40,945 nt of DNA, from NCBI RefSeq assembly GCF_002081825.1, contig NZ_MUKU01000042.1:1-40945 (forward strand). The letters are read 5' to 3'. The position numbers were made by a program, and so were the translations under genes. This DNA is from Chromobacterium haemolyticum. GTDB lineage: Bacteria; Pseudomonadota; Gammaproteobacteria; Burkholderiales; Chromobacteriaceae. Positions 1 through 9,362 of this stretch are shown here, piece after piece (within the stretch, counting starts at the first letter, position 1; every line of letters starts with the position of its first letter). Under the pieces are notes generated by a model that was given only the letters and a program-made list of their open reading frames with translations, was not told the origin of the DNA and searched no databases.

Positions 1-57
1 TTCGGCCTGCTTGAGAAAGCCAATGATCTGTTCTTCGGTGAATCTGCTCTTCTTCAT
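1..57 (-). CDS. IS3-family transposase OrfA, N-terminal 19 codons
   Basis: The minus strand from 57 reads MKKSRFTEEQIIGFLKQAE, the stereotyped start of OrfA in IS3-family elements (IS407/IS51-like groups). It is the beginning of the helix-turn-helix protein that binds the IS ends and is fused to OrfB by programmed frameshifting. A purine-rich stretch (AAGGAGAATG in minus sense) just upstream provides the ribosome binding site. The gene runs off the left edge. Confidence 0.85.
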   Translation of the reverse strand, partial: MKKSRFTEEQIIGFLKQAE

Positions 58-127
58 GTCCGTCATTCTCCTTCAGTGACGGACTTCTCTCTACTTTTGA
101 TTGGTAAGGCCTAAGGGGAGCAGATCA
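1..127 (-). mobile_element. End of an IS3-family insertion sequence (partial)
   Basis: The left edge holds the 5' end of an IS3-type orfA on the minus strand, with about 70 bp of leader outside it. The outer end is probably near 127, where the minus strand reads TGATCTGCTCCCCTTAGG; IS3-family elements usually begin with TG. The other end and the orfB integrase lie outside the window, so neither the element's integrity nor a target duplication can be judged. The exact boundary is inferred. Confidence 0.65.
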
Positions 128-169
128 CCTGAGGTAAGCCCTAAATGGCGACAGTAGAAGGCACGGTTG

Positions 170-205
170 CAGAATGTTCATATACCGCATGAGCATTCTG
201 TTTTT
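170..205 (+). terminator. Possible terminator between IS end and pilin-like gene
   Basis: CAGAATG (170-176) can pair with CATTCTG (194-200) across a 17-nt loop and is followed directly by five T. The stem is short and AT-rich and the loop is long, so this would be a weak rightward terminator insulating the gene at 277 from the IS side. It could be chance. Confidence 0.3.
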
Positions 206-276
206 CGGAGCTTCCTTCCTGATCCGGCCTTTGCGCTAGATGTTTAAACCGATCCAGAGTGATGAGGAGGAAAGAT

Positions 277-837
277 ATGAAAATAAACAAGTGGAGTTTT
301 ATAGTGTTGGCGCTGCTGAGTGTCGGTGTTAAGGCCGAGGAGCGGCCGTGTGTATTGACATTGAGCACACCCCATTTGGACTATGGCGTGGTGCCCTTGG
401 CCGCTCTGCGCGAAGGTTTCAACCAGGGAACGCCGGGGGGCGGACTAGAGGCGCGGATTTTGAGTTTGCAAGCCGTTTGCGAGCAACCCAAGTCGCTGGC
501 TCTGCGTTTCAATGGCCCGGCGGCGGATGCGGCATCCTACCGTTTCGGGCCTCAGGGCGCGGCGCGCCTGATCTTGCGCGCGGCGACGTTGGATGGTCGT
601 GACGCCTACTTCCGCGTGGAGGGGGAAAACGACGGCGAGCGGCGACGCTCGACCCCGCTGCGTCCCGGCCAGCTGGTGCGGGTCTACCCGGACAGCGGCA
701 GCGGGGCGGGCCAGGCATTGCAGTTGGAATTGGAGGTTCAGCCGGCATTGCCGGCCGGTGCCGCACATTCCCGGGAGCGGGAGCGCTGGCGGATGGATGG
801 GGTGTTCGAGTTGCAGGCCACGGTCCCCGGCGTTTGA
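277..837 (+). CDS. Secreted pilin/DUF1120-like protein
   Basis: This 186-aa protein begins at ATG 277, chosen because AGGAGG lies 6 nt upstream and the next residues form a signal peptide (MKINKW, then a hydrophobic run ending VKA before EERPC). The mature part carries an early Cys followed by LTLSTPHLDYG and a second Cys about 45 residues later (AVCEQPKSLALRF). This layout resembles DUF1120-type pilin domains of chaperone-usher fimbriae, with one disulfide and a D-Y-G after the first Cys. No chaperone or usher gene is visible beside it; the IS end lies upstream, so any partners would be left of the window or lost. It is convergent with the regulator at 980-1633. The family assignment is by eye and tentative; secretion is well supported. 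Confidence 0.6.
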   Translation: MKINKWSFIVLALLSVGVKAEERPCVLTLSTPHLDYGVVPLAALREGFNQGTPGGGLEARILSLQAVCEQPKSLALRFNGPAADAASYRFGPQGAARLILRAATLDGRDAYFRVEGENDGERRRSTPLRPGQLVRVYPDSGSGAGQALQLELEVQPALPAGAAHSRERERWRMDGVFELQATVPGV

Positions 838-979
838 CGCGTCGGCTTCCGCCCGCCGTTTGGCGGCCAGAACCGCAGGTGCATGACGGTATGCTTGGCG
901 GCGCCCATTGGGCAGAGTCCGGCTCAAAGACTCGCGAGCCGGTGCGAGACATTGAACCGGTGCGCGGACCATAGGGACT

Positions 980-1633
980 TCAGCGGAATAATCCGGTCTC
1001 CAGGCAGAGTGTTATCAACTCCTGATCACTGCGGGCTCCCAGTTTTCGCATGCCGGAAACTTTTTGCGCGCTGATGGTTTTTTCACTCCGGCTTAGCATT
1101 CTCGCTATTTCATTTAACGACATGCCGGTCACGAAGTGACGTAAAACTTCAAATTCCCTGGCGGATAATTTTTCCACCTTGCTGCCTATTGTATCCTCGG
1201 CAATATTTCCCCTATTGGGAAGGGGAAGAGCCGATCCTCTATTCACCACTTGTTCCAGCGTGTGGCGTAGTTCTGATAGTGGCTGGCTTTTCAGAACCAC
1301 CGCCGTCACGCCCAAGTCTTGCAGGCTTGAAACGATCAAGTGGTTGGAAACCATTGTATAAATGATAAGCCTTATATTGGTGAAATGTCGGAGTAGGTAT
1401 TCTACCAACTTCATGCCGTCGCCATAGTTGGTGTCGCCGGGCATGCTGTAATCGGCGATGACGATATGAGGCAGTTCATTCCGTTGTCGCAAGTTAATCA
1501 GTGTCTCAACTAATTCAGTGGAGTTGTGCGCTTCTCCCACCACTTCCAACAGGGTATTGCGCTCTACTTCTTCACGAATGCCCATCAGAACGATAGGATG
1601 ATCATCGGCTATCAATACTTTTATTTTGCTCAT
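980..1633 (-). CDS. RcsB/BvgA-type response regulator (REC + LuxR HTH)
   Basis: This 217-aa protein has an N-terminal receiver with acidic pair D10/D11, phospho-acceptor D61 in ADYSMPG, T93 and K115, then a C-terminal LuxR-type helix-turn-helix (about 150-210) with LSAREFEVLRHF and SEKTISAQK. The ADDHPIVLMGIR start and the SMPGD-YGDG segment after D61 are close to RcsB and to BvgA/RocA-type regulators, which take phosphate from an HPt domain. It is the last gene of a leftward block after two hybrid kinases, 88 bp below the nearer one. The likely role is the DNA-binding output of that relay. Its targets are unknown; the pilin-like gene next door is a natural candidate, since such regulators often control fimbriae, but no binding site is seen. 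Confidence 0.88.
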   Translation of the reverse strand: MSKIKVLIADDHPIVLMGIREEVERNTLLEVVGEAHNSTELVETLINLRQRNELPHIVIADYSMPGDTNYGDGMKLVEYLLRHFTNIRLIIYTMVSNHLIVSSLQDLGVTAVVLKSQPLSELRHTLEQVVNRGSALPLPNRGNIAEDTIGSKVEKLSAREFEVLRHFVTGMSLNEIARMLSRSEKTISAQKVSGMRKLGARSDQELITLCLETGLFR

Positions 1634-1721
1634 GGTGTTTCCAGTAAATTTGATTCCAATGCCTATCTCTTAATAAATAAGCTGGGCCTTTAAATCATTG
1701 AAGTTTTTCTTGTCATCTGGT

Positions 1722-4700
1722 TTAAGAAGCCGTTAGTTGTTGCAAAGCAGTTTTCAAACGGTTTTGAAACTGCTCCAACTTGGCGATGTTCTCGTCATTC
1801 AATTCATACAACTCCGCGAGTTGTGCTTCCAATGCCTGGCCGGCGCTCATTAGCGTTTGCGCGTTGACTACAGCCAGGGCGCCATTAATGCGATGCAATA
1901 TGCTGGCTACTTTATGTGGTTTTTTGGACATTGAAGCCGTGTATAGCACGCCTAGGTCTGTGTGCATGGTGCGCAAAAATAGCTCGCGCATGGCCATTGG
2001 CACCCTCAAGCCATCTGGGCTGGGGATGGTTTGCGCAGAGAGGGAGGCGGGCTTTTCTGAAGCTCTTTGGCTTAGCCGCGTTAATACGGTGCGCAAGCCG
2101 TGTAAATTGATGGGCTTAACCAACCAGGCATCCATGCCCGCGCGCAGACATGCTTCCTCCTCAACCCGCATGGCATTCGCGGTGACGCCGACGATGGGAA
2201 TGACCACGCCTTGGCCCCGGAGAGCTATGGCCAGCTCGTATCCATTCATCAGCGGCATGTTGACATCGGTCATCACTAGATCATACGGACGCATATTCCA
2301 GTGCTTCAAGGCTTCCTGGCCATTGCCCACGACACAGGCGCGGCAACCCAGCAACTCCAGCTGCTCTTTCAAGATGAGTTGGTTGATTGGGTTGTCCTCG
2401 GCGACTAGGACGTTCAATCCTAGTGCGGCAGTATCGCTGACAGATTCCGGCTGGGCCTCGCCGGGTAGGCCGTGTTTTGCCAGCCATACCGCTTGCAGGA
2501 TGCCGTTGAGATGATGAATGTTCACCAACCAGCTATCGCTTTGCAGTTGCGCCTGTAGCGGTCCTTCCGGAGTGGCGATGACGCGCGTGCTCAGTGGGTT
2601 GTTAGGCCATTCATCCGCGGGGTCCAGATCCAATAGAATCAATCCGGAATCTTCCGGCACAGGCTCCATCGGATCCAGCCAACGAGTGCTGGCGCCCTGT
2701 CGGGTCAGCCAGCGTATCAGGCTTTCTCCTTGCTCTTTTAGATGAGCGCGCAGCAACACGGTAGTCTGGTTCAGGGGATAGTCCGTAAGCGTGAGGGCCG
2801 GCGCTTGTTGCTCCAGTTCCAAGGACAGGGTGAAGCTGCTGCCCAGCCCCAGATCGCTGACGACTCGAAGGGAGCCCCCCATCAATTGACTGAGTTGCCG
2901 GCAGATCGATAAGCCTAGTCCTGTTCCTGCAATTAAACCAGGCAGGGCTTGAGCTTGATAGAAGGGCTCAAACAGCCGGGTTTGTTGTTCCTGAGTGATG
3001 CCTATGCCGGTGTCGGTCACTTGCCAGGCTAAATTGACGCGGCCGTTTGGCAAGGGGATGGCTTTCAGGCGTAATACAATCCAGCCGGATTCGGTGAATT
3101 TGATGCTGTTGCTGAGCAGGTTATTTAAAATCTGGCGAATGCGCGTGGCATCCCCTAATGCTAGCTCCGGGGTATTCTCATCAAGATTGGCATACAACCG
3201 TAGTCTTTTGTTTTCAGCCATGGCGGCAAAAGCGCGCACAACCTCCTCGGAAAGGCCAAGCGGGGAGAATGATTGCGACTCCAGCGCCATTTGCCCGGAC
3301 TCAATCTTGGAAACATCCAATACATTGCTGATCAATTGCAACAACAGAGAAGACGAGTCTTGCATGGTGCTCAAGTAAGCGCGCTGGCGCGGGCTTAGGG
3401 GGGTCATGTCAAGGATTTCTATCGTGCCCAGCAGGCCGTAAAGCGGGGTGCGAATTTCATGACTGATGGTAGTCAGGAAATGGGTTTTGGCTTCATTCGA
3501 GCTATCCGATGCCCGCTTTGCCGCCTCCAGCGCCATTGAGCTGGCTTTGTAATGAGAAATATCGCTAAAGGAGCATAATATGACGTTCTTGCCGCGGTGA
3601 CGGGCAGGAGCAAAGCTGGCTTGCAGATAGCGCTCTCCAATGCGAAGACAAGCGGTGCGGTTAGAGACATCTTTTCCGTCTATTACTTCGCCCCAGAATG
3701 CGATTAGTTGCGGGTAATCTCGTTCTCGATCGAACCATTCCAACGCTAGCGGATTAACCACCAAGGGTTGGAGGAGAGGCAATTCCAGAACAAACAAGGC
3801 GGTTGGCGTGGTTTGTGTTACCACGCGATTGAAGGCTTCGCTTTCCAGCACGGCTTGGTGCGAGGCTTGTGCCGGCGCCAATACTCGAAGCCGATACCAG
3901 CGTACCGCCAGTACGCCGCTCAAAGCCAGCAATAGCACGCTGATCATAAAGACTTGGGCATGCCAGTTTGCCAGGGCGAGCAAACGGTTGTATTGCACTC
4001 GATATACCGCGGACCAGTTCGGTTTGATTTTGGCCGGAAAATAAAGCAGCAGGCCATCTTGGCTAAAATTCAGGCCCGCTTTTAAGGTCGGCAGTGAGTA
4101 GGTTTCGCCCAGCAGTACCCGTCCGTCGGGCGCAATCAGACTGATATCGTCAAATACCCGACGCTTGTTGGTGCCGCCCCAGCAAACATTTCGGATCTCC
4201 AGCGTTGAAACCGCCATAATTTGGGAACGACTGCCTTTTTTCCAAAACTTTTCGCTGATATAGGCCGGGATATAGGCAAGGAGAGTATTTGGATCAAGGC
4301 CTTGGGCGCTTTTCCAGCTTATCCACTTTACCTTGGTTGTGTCATGCCGCTGTTGCAGTAAAAACTGGCGGATGGCGGAGGTGATCGTTGGGAAATTGGT
4401 GTGCGTCAGCGCCATTTCTGTTGCGGTATTGTCTACCGTCGGCACCGCCAGGCTGGTTGCTTCATCCAAGGCCAATAGAAAGCTTTGGGGGGCGTCGGTT
4501 TTGGCCAGCGACCAGTAAGTGCTGTAGTAATCCGCGCTTAAGGCTCCTAAGGCATACAGGCTGTTTGGAGGCTCTGGCCACTGATCTACGCGGTAGCCCA
4601 GAGTAAACGGCATTGAATACGGAGAGCTACGCCCCTCCACCATCAGGTAATCGCCAGTCTGCGCAATAGGGGTGTGTGTCGTTTCCAACAGTTTACCCAG

Positions 4701-4949
4701 CCGTTTGCCCATGATGTCGGAGTTGCGCCGCGCGCCGCGGCTAAGAAAGGCTTCATGCTCTCGAATGCCGTTGGTGACGCATGCGAAGTGCACCTGAGCC
4801 ATATTCTGTTTTTCATCCAGCAGTAAGGTCGCGGCCCAGTAGCTGGCGGTTAAGGCGAGCAGAACCAAGGACAGGACCAAGATCAGACTGACATTGAGTC
4901 GTAAGGATGTTCTGATCAATTTACCGATGGATTGCGTATTATTTTCCAT
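1722..4949 (-). CDS. Hybrid sensor histidine kinase with HPt (HK-REC-HPt)
   Basis: This is a 1075-aa inner-membrane unorthodox kinase. TM1 lies at about 20-42 and TM2 at about 331-350, enclosing a periplasmic sensor domain of about 290 residues that I do not recognise. A PAS-like stretch (about 370-465) follows. The dimerisation helix has H497 in SHEIRTPLYG, and the ATPase domain has N-box NNLLSNSIKF, DTGIG and GTGLGL. A degenerate receiver-like segment (about 725-820) precedes a full receiver with D895 (MTDVNMP) and K945. A C-terminal HPt has H1019 in LHRINGALAV, with Asn where HxxKG proteins have Lys. The order matches BvgS/EvgS-type kinases without Venus-flytrap domains. It lies 125 bp below another hybrid kinase and 88 bp above the RcsB-like regulator. 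GC content looks lower than in the neighbours to the right, suggesting acquisition. Confidence 0.9.
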   Translation of the reverse strand: MENNTQSIGKLIRTSLRLNVSLILVLSLVLLALTASYWAATLLLDEKQNMAQVHFACVTNGIREHEAFLSRGARRNSDIMGKRLGKLLETTHTPIAQTGDYLMVEGRSSPYSMPFTLGYRVDQWPEPPNSLYALGALSADYYSTYWSLAKTDAPQSFLLALDEATSLAVPTVDNTATEMALTHTNFPTITSAIRQFLLQQRHDTTKVKWISWKSAQGLDPNTLLAYIPAYISEKFWKKGSRSQIMAVSTLEIRNVCWGGTNKRRVFDDISLIAPDGRVLLGETYSLPTLKAGLNFSQDGLLLYFPAKIKPNWSAVYRVQYNRLLALANWHAQVFMISVLLLALSGVLAVRWYRLRVLAPAQASHQAVLESEAFNRVVTQTTPTALFVLELPLLQPLVVNPLALEWFDRERDYPQLIAFWGEVIDGKDVSNRTACLRIGERYLQASFAPARHRGKNVILCSFSDISHYKASSMALEAAKRASDSSNEAKTHFLTTISHEIRTPLYGLLGTIEILDMTPLSPRQRAYLSTMQDSSSLLLQLISNVLDVSKIESGQMALESQSFSPLGLSEEVVRAFAAMAENKRLRLYANLDENTPELALGDATRIRQILNNLLSNSIKFTESGWIVLRLKAIPLPNGRVNLAWQVTDTGIGITQEQQTRLFEPFYQAQALPGLIAGTGLGLSICRQLSQLMGGSLRVVSDLGLGSSFTLSLELEQQAPALTLTDYPLNQTTVLLRAHLKEQGESLIRWLTRQGASTRWLDPMEPVPEDSGLILLDLDPADEWPNNPLSTRVIATPEGPLQAQLQSDSWLVNIHHLNGILQAVWLAKHGLPGEAQPESVSDTAALGLNVLVAEDNPINQLILKEQLELLGCRACVVGNGQEALKHWNMRPYDLVMTDVNMPLMNGYELAIALRGQGVVIPIVGVTANAMRVEEEACLRAGMDAWLVKPINLHGLRTVLTRLSQRASEKPASLSAQTIPSPDGLRVPMAMRELFLRTMHTDLGVLYTASMSKKPHKVASILHRINGALAVVNAQTLMSAGQALEAQLAELYELNDENIAKLEQFQNRLKTALQQLTAS

Positions 4950-5074
4950 GACTCCGTTTCATTGACACATCTTGCGCGGGTCTATGCTTGGATCGGCATT
5001 GTTTCATGAAACAGCCTGTGGCTGCCCGGTTTGATTTATGGCTTGAAGCATCATTGTGCAGGCTGGGTCGACGC

Positions 5075-7885
5075 TCAGACAACGCCACTGGAAGAGATAT
5101 AGCCTGGGGAGGAAAGTTCGTCATACTTCCTCCTCTGCTTCAATGAGCTTAAGCATCGGAACAGGTTGGACAGACTGACGGGCTTGATGATCACCGCGGC
5201 CATTCCAGCCTCGCGCGCAAGTTGAGCTTCTTCTTTTAAAGTGCTGGCCGTCGTTCCCACGACCAAAAAGCCAGGCGCTTGTAGGTGGATTCTGCGCGCC
5301 AGCTCCCGGCCGTCCATCCGCGGCATGCTGATGTCCGTCAGCACCAGATCAAATTCGTGGAGATTCCATTGCTGCAGCGCTTCCTGGCCATTGGCGGCCA
5401 ACTGCACGCGGCAGCCCAAGGTTTCCAGTTGTTCCTTTAAAACCATACGATTAATGTCGTTGTCTTCCACCGCCAAGACTCTGAGATTCAAGCTGCCCAG
5501 TGTGGAGGCACCGGCCCCTGTCGCAGAGGCCGGGGCGAGCCCCAGCGTGGAAAGCATGGTATCCAAGATCACTGTCGGAGCGTATAAGGAGACCCATTCG
5601 GCGCTAGAGCGCGACGATTCGTCGCCATGCGATATCCGCACGCCGGGCCAGTTGGCTCGCCGATGCGGATCGATGTCCAAGCGCACTTCCAAGCATAGCT
5701 TGTCTCGCGGCAAGTCTTCCCTTGCGCGGGCCAGCGCTCTGCCGCCGAGGAAGTTCAACCAGTCGCACAGGCTATCGGCCAGTTCTCGCACTGGCGCGCT
5801 GACGTAGATGGCTTGCTGAGTCAGAGGCCGTTGTCGTGAAGGGCTGTCCGCTAGCGGTTTCAGCGGCAACCACAGAGTGAAACTGCTGCCCAGGCCCGGT
5901 TCGCTCACCACGGTGATGTCGCCCCCCATCAGAGTGGCGAGTTGCTGACAGATCGGCAGGCCCAGGCCGGTGCCGCTCGCCCTGCGGCGACCCTCGCCTA
6001 CCTGGAAAAACAACTTGAACAAAGAAGCTTGATCCTCGGCGGCAATGCCGATGCCGGTATCCGCGATCTGGATGGAGGCCCGGATACTGCCGTTGTCTCC
6101 ATTGACCAAGCCGCAGCGCATGACGATACGGCCGTTGTCGGTGAACTTCACCGCATTGCTGAGGAGATTGCTCAGAATCTGTCGTACTTTGCGCGGGTCG
6201 CCCCGTAAAGGCAGGCTCAAGCGCGGGTCGACACAAGCGTAGATCAATACGCCCTTGTTCAGAGCGGAGGCGGCGTAGCCGTGCACTACCTCATGCGCCA
6301 GCTCAAACAGATTGAAAGCTTCCATCTCCAGCCGCAATTGACCCGCTTCTATCCTGGAAAGGTCCAGAACGTCATTGATGAGTCCCAACAGCGTGGTGGA
6401 GGAGCTTTGGATCGCCTGCACATAGCCTTGCTGTTGCGGATCCAGGCGGGTGTGTTTGAAGAGCTCCAGATTGCCGAACACGCCGTATAGAGGGGTGCGG
6501 ATTTCGTGACTCATCGTGGCGATGAACGCGGTCTTGGCGGCATTGGCGGCATCGGCTAATTGTTTGGCGTGCTCCAGCGCCAGTTCGGCCTGCTTGCGCA
6601 AGCTGATATCGCTCAGCGCGCACAGCAGCACTTCCTCTCCTCGGTAGCGAGTGGGCACGAGGCTGGCGAATAAATGGCGGCCGTCGAGGGTGGCCAGCTC
6701 TTCGCTGACAACGCCGACTTGTTGCAGGCGCGCCCGCAGAAAGACGCGCTCCACCCACTCCGTCGACCTCCAATCCGGATTAATCGCGGGAAGCCAGTCG
6801 CGAGCTAACTGGTTTTCCAGGACGGCCTGGCCATTGCGCCTTCGCAGCGCGCAAAGCGCCACAGGAGCCGCGTTGAATACCGAGCGCAGAAAAGCCTCCG
6901 CTTCCGCATGCTGCTGCAGCCGCTGCAGAGCGGGTCGCACAAACCTGTTCAGCACGCATAGGCTGCCCAAGGCGAGTCCGGTGATAACGCAGCTTAAGAT
7001 GGCCAGACACTTTATCAAGGCATGGCGCATATCGTTGAGGAGAGCCGATTCCGGATAGCGATAGGACAGCATCCAGTCAGGCCCAAGCGGGAATCGGGTT
7101 TGAACGCTGGGCACAATAGGCAAGGCGTTGGACAGCCGTTGCCACATGTCCTGCGCCCGCCCTGAAGAGGTGGCGGCCGAAGCGGCCACCTCGTGCTCAT
7201 TGGCATCCAGCATGGTGAACTCATAGCCGGCAAAGGGCTGCTGGCTGGCCAGAACGTCTCGTCCCAGGAATTCCAAAGCAAGCCAGGCTTGTTCTCCGCT
7301 GTCCAGCGAAGAGGGGGAGATGAAAGGCCGCGCCATGTAAATGCGGCGCTGAGGATCTTTGGGATCGAACAGCCACACCGTCGTGCTTTGGTACAGCGGC
7401 GTCGGATTATCGCTTAACTGCCGAAGTACGGCGTCCGGCGTCTCCCCCGCGATTGGGAAGCCGCTTTCCAGCCTGCGCACGGCCAATTGATCCTTGTCTT
7501 GCAACAACAACAAGAGGTTGACGCCCAAGTTAGCCGCTTGGAGCTGATCGTTTAAGGACAAGATCAAGCCGGGCGGAGACGGAGGCTCGCCTATTCGGTT
7601 GGGGTGGTCCAATGAACTTGGGGGCCGGTCTAAACCGGATGCGGCGGGCTTGTCCAGGTTTTTTAGGAATTCCACGCGGCGATTGAAAAAAGCCTTTGCG
7701 GCGTAAGCCGCTTCATTCATGGATAGACGTTGGGCCGCGACATGGCTATTCAGTTGGATATTCAGGAAAATAGCCAAAATGCATATAGTGCATAAAAGCA
7801 ACGCCCCAGCCAATAGCCACACAATACTGGCGGCCGCAGACAGCCGCAATGGCCAGGGTCTAAGCACTAAGCACTTGATATCCAT
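5075..7885 (-). CDS. Hybrid sensor histidine kinase without HPt (HK-REC)
   Basis: This 936-aa protein is first in the leftward kinase block. TM1 (about 18-44) and TM2 (about 288-312) flank a periplasmic domain of about 245 residues. A PAS-like linker (about 330-430), H460 in SHEIRTPLYG, N-box SNLLSNAVKF, DTGIG and GTGLGL follow. The last domain is a receiver with D851 (LTDISMPRMDG) and K901. The protein stops soon after the receiver, so it lacks the HPt present in the kinase at 1722-4949. Sequence around the catalytic boxes shows the two kinases are paralogues. By analogy with RcsC (HK-REC) plus an HPt partner, it may pass phosphate to the neighbour's HPt. The input signal is unknown. Confidence 0.88.
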   Translation of the reverse strand: MDIKCLVLRPWPLRLSAAASIVWLLAGALLLCTICILAIFLNIQLNSHVAAQRLSMNEAAYAAKAFFNRRVEFLKNLDKPAASGLDRPPSSLDHPNRIGEPPSPPGLILSLNDQLQAANLGVNLLLLLQDKDQLAVRRLESGFPIAGETPDAVLRQLSDNPTPLYQSTTVWLFDPKDPQRRIYMARPFISPSSLDSGEQAWLALEFLGRDVLASQQPFAGYEFTMLDANEHEVAASAATSSGRAQDMWQRLSNALPIVPSVQTRFPLGPDWMLSYRYPESALLNDMRHALIKCLAILSCVITGLALGSLCVLNRFVRPALQRLQQHAEAEAFLRSVFNAAPVALCALRRRNGQAVLENQLARDWLPAINPDWRSTEWVERVFLRARLQQVGVVSEELATLDGRHLFASLVPTRYRGEEVLLCALSDISLRKQAELALEHAKQLADAANAAKTAFIATMSHEIRTPLYGVFGNLELFKHTRLDPQQQGYVQAIQSSSTTLLGLINDVLDLSRIEAGQLRLEMEAFNLFELAHEVVHGYAASALNKGVLIYACVDPRLSLPLRGDPRKVRQILSNLLSNAVKFTDNGRIVMRCGLVNGDNGSIRASIQIADTGIGIAAEDQASLFKLFFQVGEGRRRASGTGLGLPICQQLATLMGGDITVVSEPGLGSSFTLWLPLKPLADSPSRQRPLTQQAIYVSAPVRELADSLCDWLNFLGGRALARAREDLPRDKLCLEVRLDIDPHRRANWPGVRISHGDESSRSSAEWVSLYAPTVILDTMLSTLGLAPASATGAGASTLGSLNLRVLAVEDNDINRMVLKEQLETLGCRVQLAANGQEALQQWNLHEFDLVLTDISMPRMDGRELARRIHLQAPGFLVVGTTASTLKEEAQLAREAGMAAVIIKPVSLSNLFRCLSSLKQRRKYDELSSPGYISSSGVV

Positions 7886-8401
7886 CGGAATAGCGTAAGT
7901 GCGTATGCTGCTGGGAAATATAAGTAATTTCTGAAAGCAATAATATTTTTCAAGTACGAAGCATCAATAGTCTGGCCTGCAAGGCGTATGTCATTTTTAT
8001 GCATGGTTTCATGATGAAATTTATATTGCCGTGCCAGCTGGGCTCATTGGTTGACCCCTAGTAGAAAATTGCTGTCCAGTTGGGTTGGCCTGGTCGCTAT
8101 GTCCGGACTGTCATATAGAACCAAGGTTTTGGTTGCTTATGGGTTCGCCTGTCGACGTTGAGAGCTTGTTTTAAGAGGTTGGCGCGCTATCTCTATCGGA
8201 GTCAAAGTAAATAGAGAGTCTCGATAGAAACGGGTCAAGGCCGGCCGGGCATGCGTTTGGGAAGGCGCCAAGGCGTTTGAATAAATTTAAACTATAAATC
8301 AATGCGGCAAGCGGCGACAGGATCGCCATGGCGCTGAAGCGGGCTGGAGATTGAACGGGTGCTCGCGGGGCCTCGGCTTGTCGATCCCAAGCAATATCCC
8401 G
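7886..8401. other. Intergenic region upstream of the kinase block
   Basis: No gene is visible in these 516 bp. The part nearest 7885 is AT-rich and must hold the kinase promoter, but I cannot fix -35/-10 boxes. An imperfect inverted repeat, CTATCGGAG then CTCGATAG, lies at about 8194-8227 and could be a regulator site. No clear terminator for the AraC gene ending at 8402 was found. Confidence 0.5.
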
Positions 8402-9226
8402 TTAGTTTGGTTCTTGCCGCGCGAAAAAACGCGCTGGAGAATCGCCGAAGGCGCGCCGGAACATTGCGATGAAGTTGCTGGGAGAGGCGTAACCCAGCTC
8501 GTCCGACACCGTGGCCACGGCGACGCCGCGCGCCAACATTTCCATGCCGCGTATCAGTAGCGCTTGTTGCCGCCACTGTCCAAAGCTCATGCCGGTATGC
8601 GCCAGGATGTGGCGGCGCAGGGTGCGCGGCGACATCGCCGCCGCGTCCGCGCAGTCGGCCAGCGCGTATTTGCCGCCCGGCTCGGTTAGCAGGCGGCGGG
8701 CCAGCTCCGCGATGCGCGGATGCTCCGGTATCGGCAAGCAGAGCGCCTGCTGCGGCGCTTGCCGCAATTCGTCCAGCAGCACTGCGGCGATGCGCTCCTG
8801 CTCCGGCCGCCATGACGAATAATCCGTCCACGTCACCGCGCGGCGCACTGCGGCGCGCATCAGTTCGGTGATCGCCACCACCTGCGCTTGCGGACTCAGC
8901 GTCCGGCTCCAGTCCGGGTTCAACAGCAGGCTCCAGCCGGTCAGCGCGCCGCTGACGCGCACCCGGTGCGGCACGCCGGGCGGAATCCAGCCGGCGCGGT
9001 GCGGCGGCAGAACCCAGGCGCCGCACGGGGTGCGGATTTGGATCAGGCCGGTTTCCACGCACAGCAGCTGCCCGCGGGCATGGCGGTGCCAAGCGTATTC
9101 GCGGCTGCCCAGCCGGTAGTCGCTGTCTTCTTTATCGTTGCCGGGCACGGCGATCAGCGGCGGCCCGCCGATCCATTCGCTGAGGTCCGTTCCGCCTTCC
9201 GGCGGAGTGACGTCGATCTTGGCCAT
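8402..9226 (-). CDS. AraC-family transcriptional regulator
   Basis: This 274-aa protein has a cupin-like N-terminal sensing domain (EYAWHRHARGQLLCVETG, GWIPPGVPHRV) and a C-terminal double helix-turn-helix (about 175-268), with the conserved second half VATVSDELGYASPSNFIAMF followed by FGDSPARFF. The HRHARGQL motif is common in AraC regulators annotated near efflux or detoxification genes. It is divergent from the FAD monooxygenase at 9363, with 136 bp between starts, so it most likely controls that gene and itself. The inducer is unknown. Confidence 0.88.
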   Translation of the reverse strand: MAKIDVTPPEGGTDLSEWIGGPPLIAVPGNDKEDSDYRLGSREYAWHRHARGQLLCVETGLIQIRTPCGAWVLPPHRAGWIPPGVPHRVRVSGALTGWSLLLNPDWSRTLSPQAQVVAITELMRAAVRRAVTWTDYSSWRPEQERIAAVLLDELRQAPQQALCLPIPEHPRIAELARRLLTEPGGKYALADCADAAAMSPRTLRRHILAHTGMSFGQWRQQALLIRGMEMLARGVAVATVSDELGYASPSNFIAMFRRAFGDSPARFFARQEPN

Positions 9227-9362
9227 TTTTCACCATTTATTGGCAAAACAGCGTTATAGCAGCTTTGTCGGCGGCGCGCACAATCGTCGGCAAGGGCCTG
9301 GACGGCCGCCGGCGCGGCGGCGGTTCAGGCCGGGGGTCCACATGAGGAGTAAAGGAGAAGCT

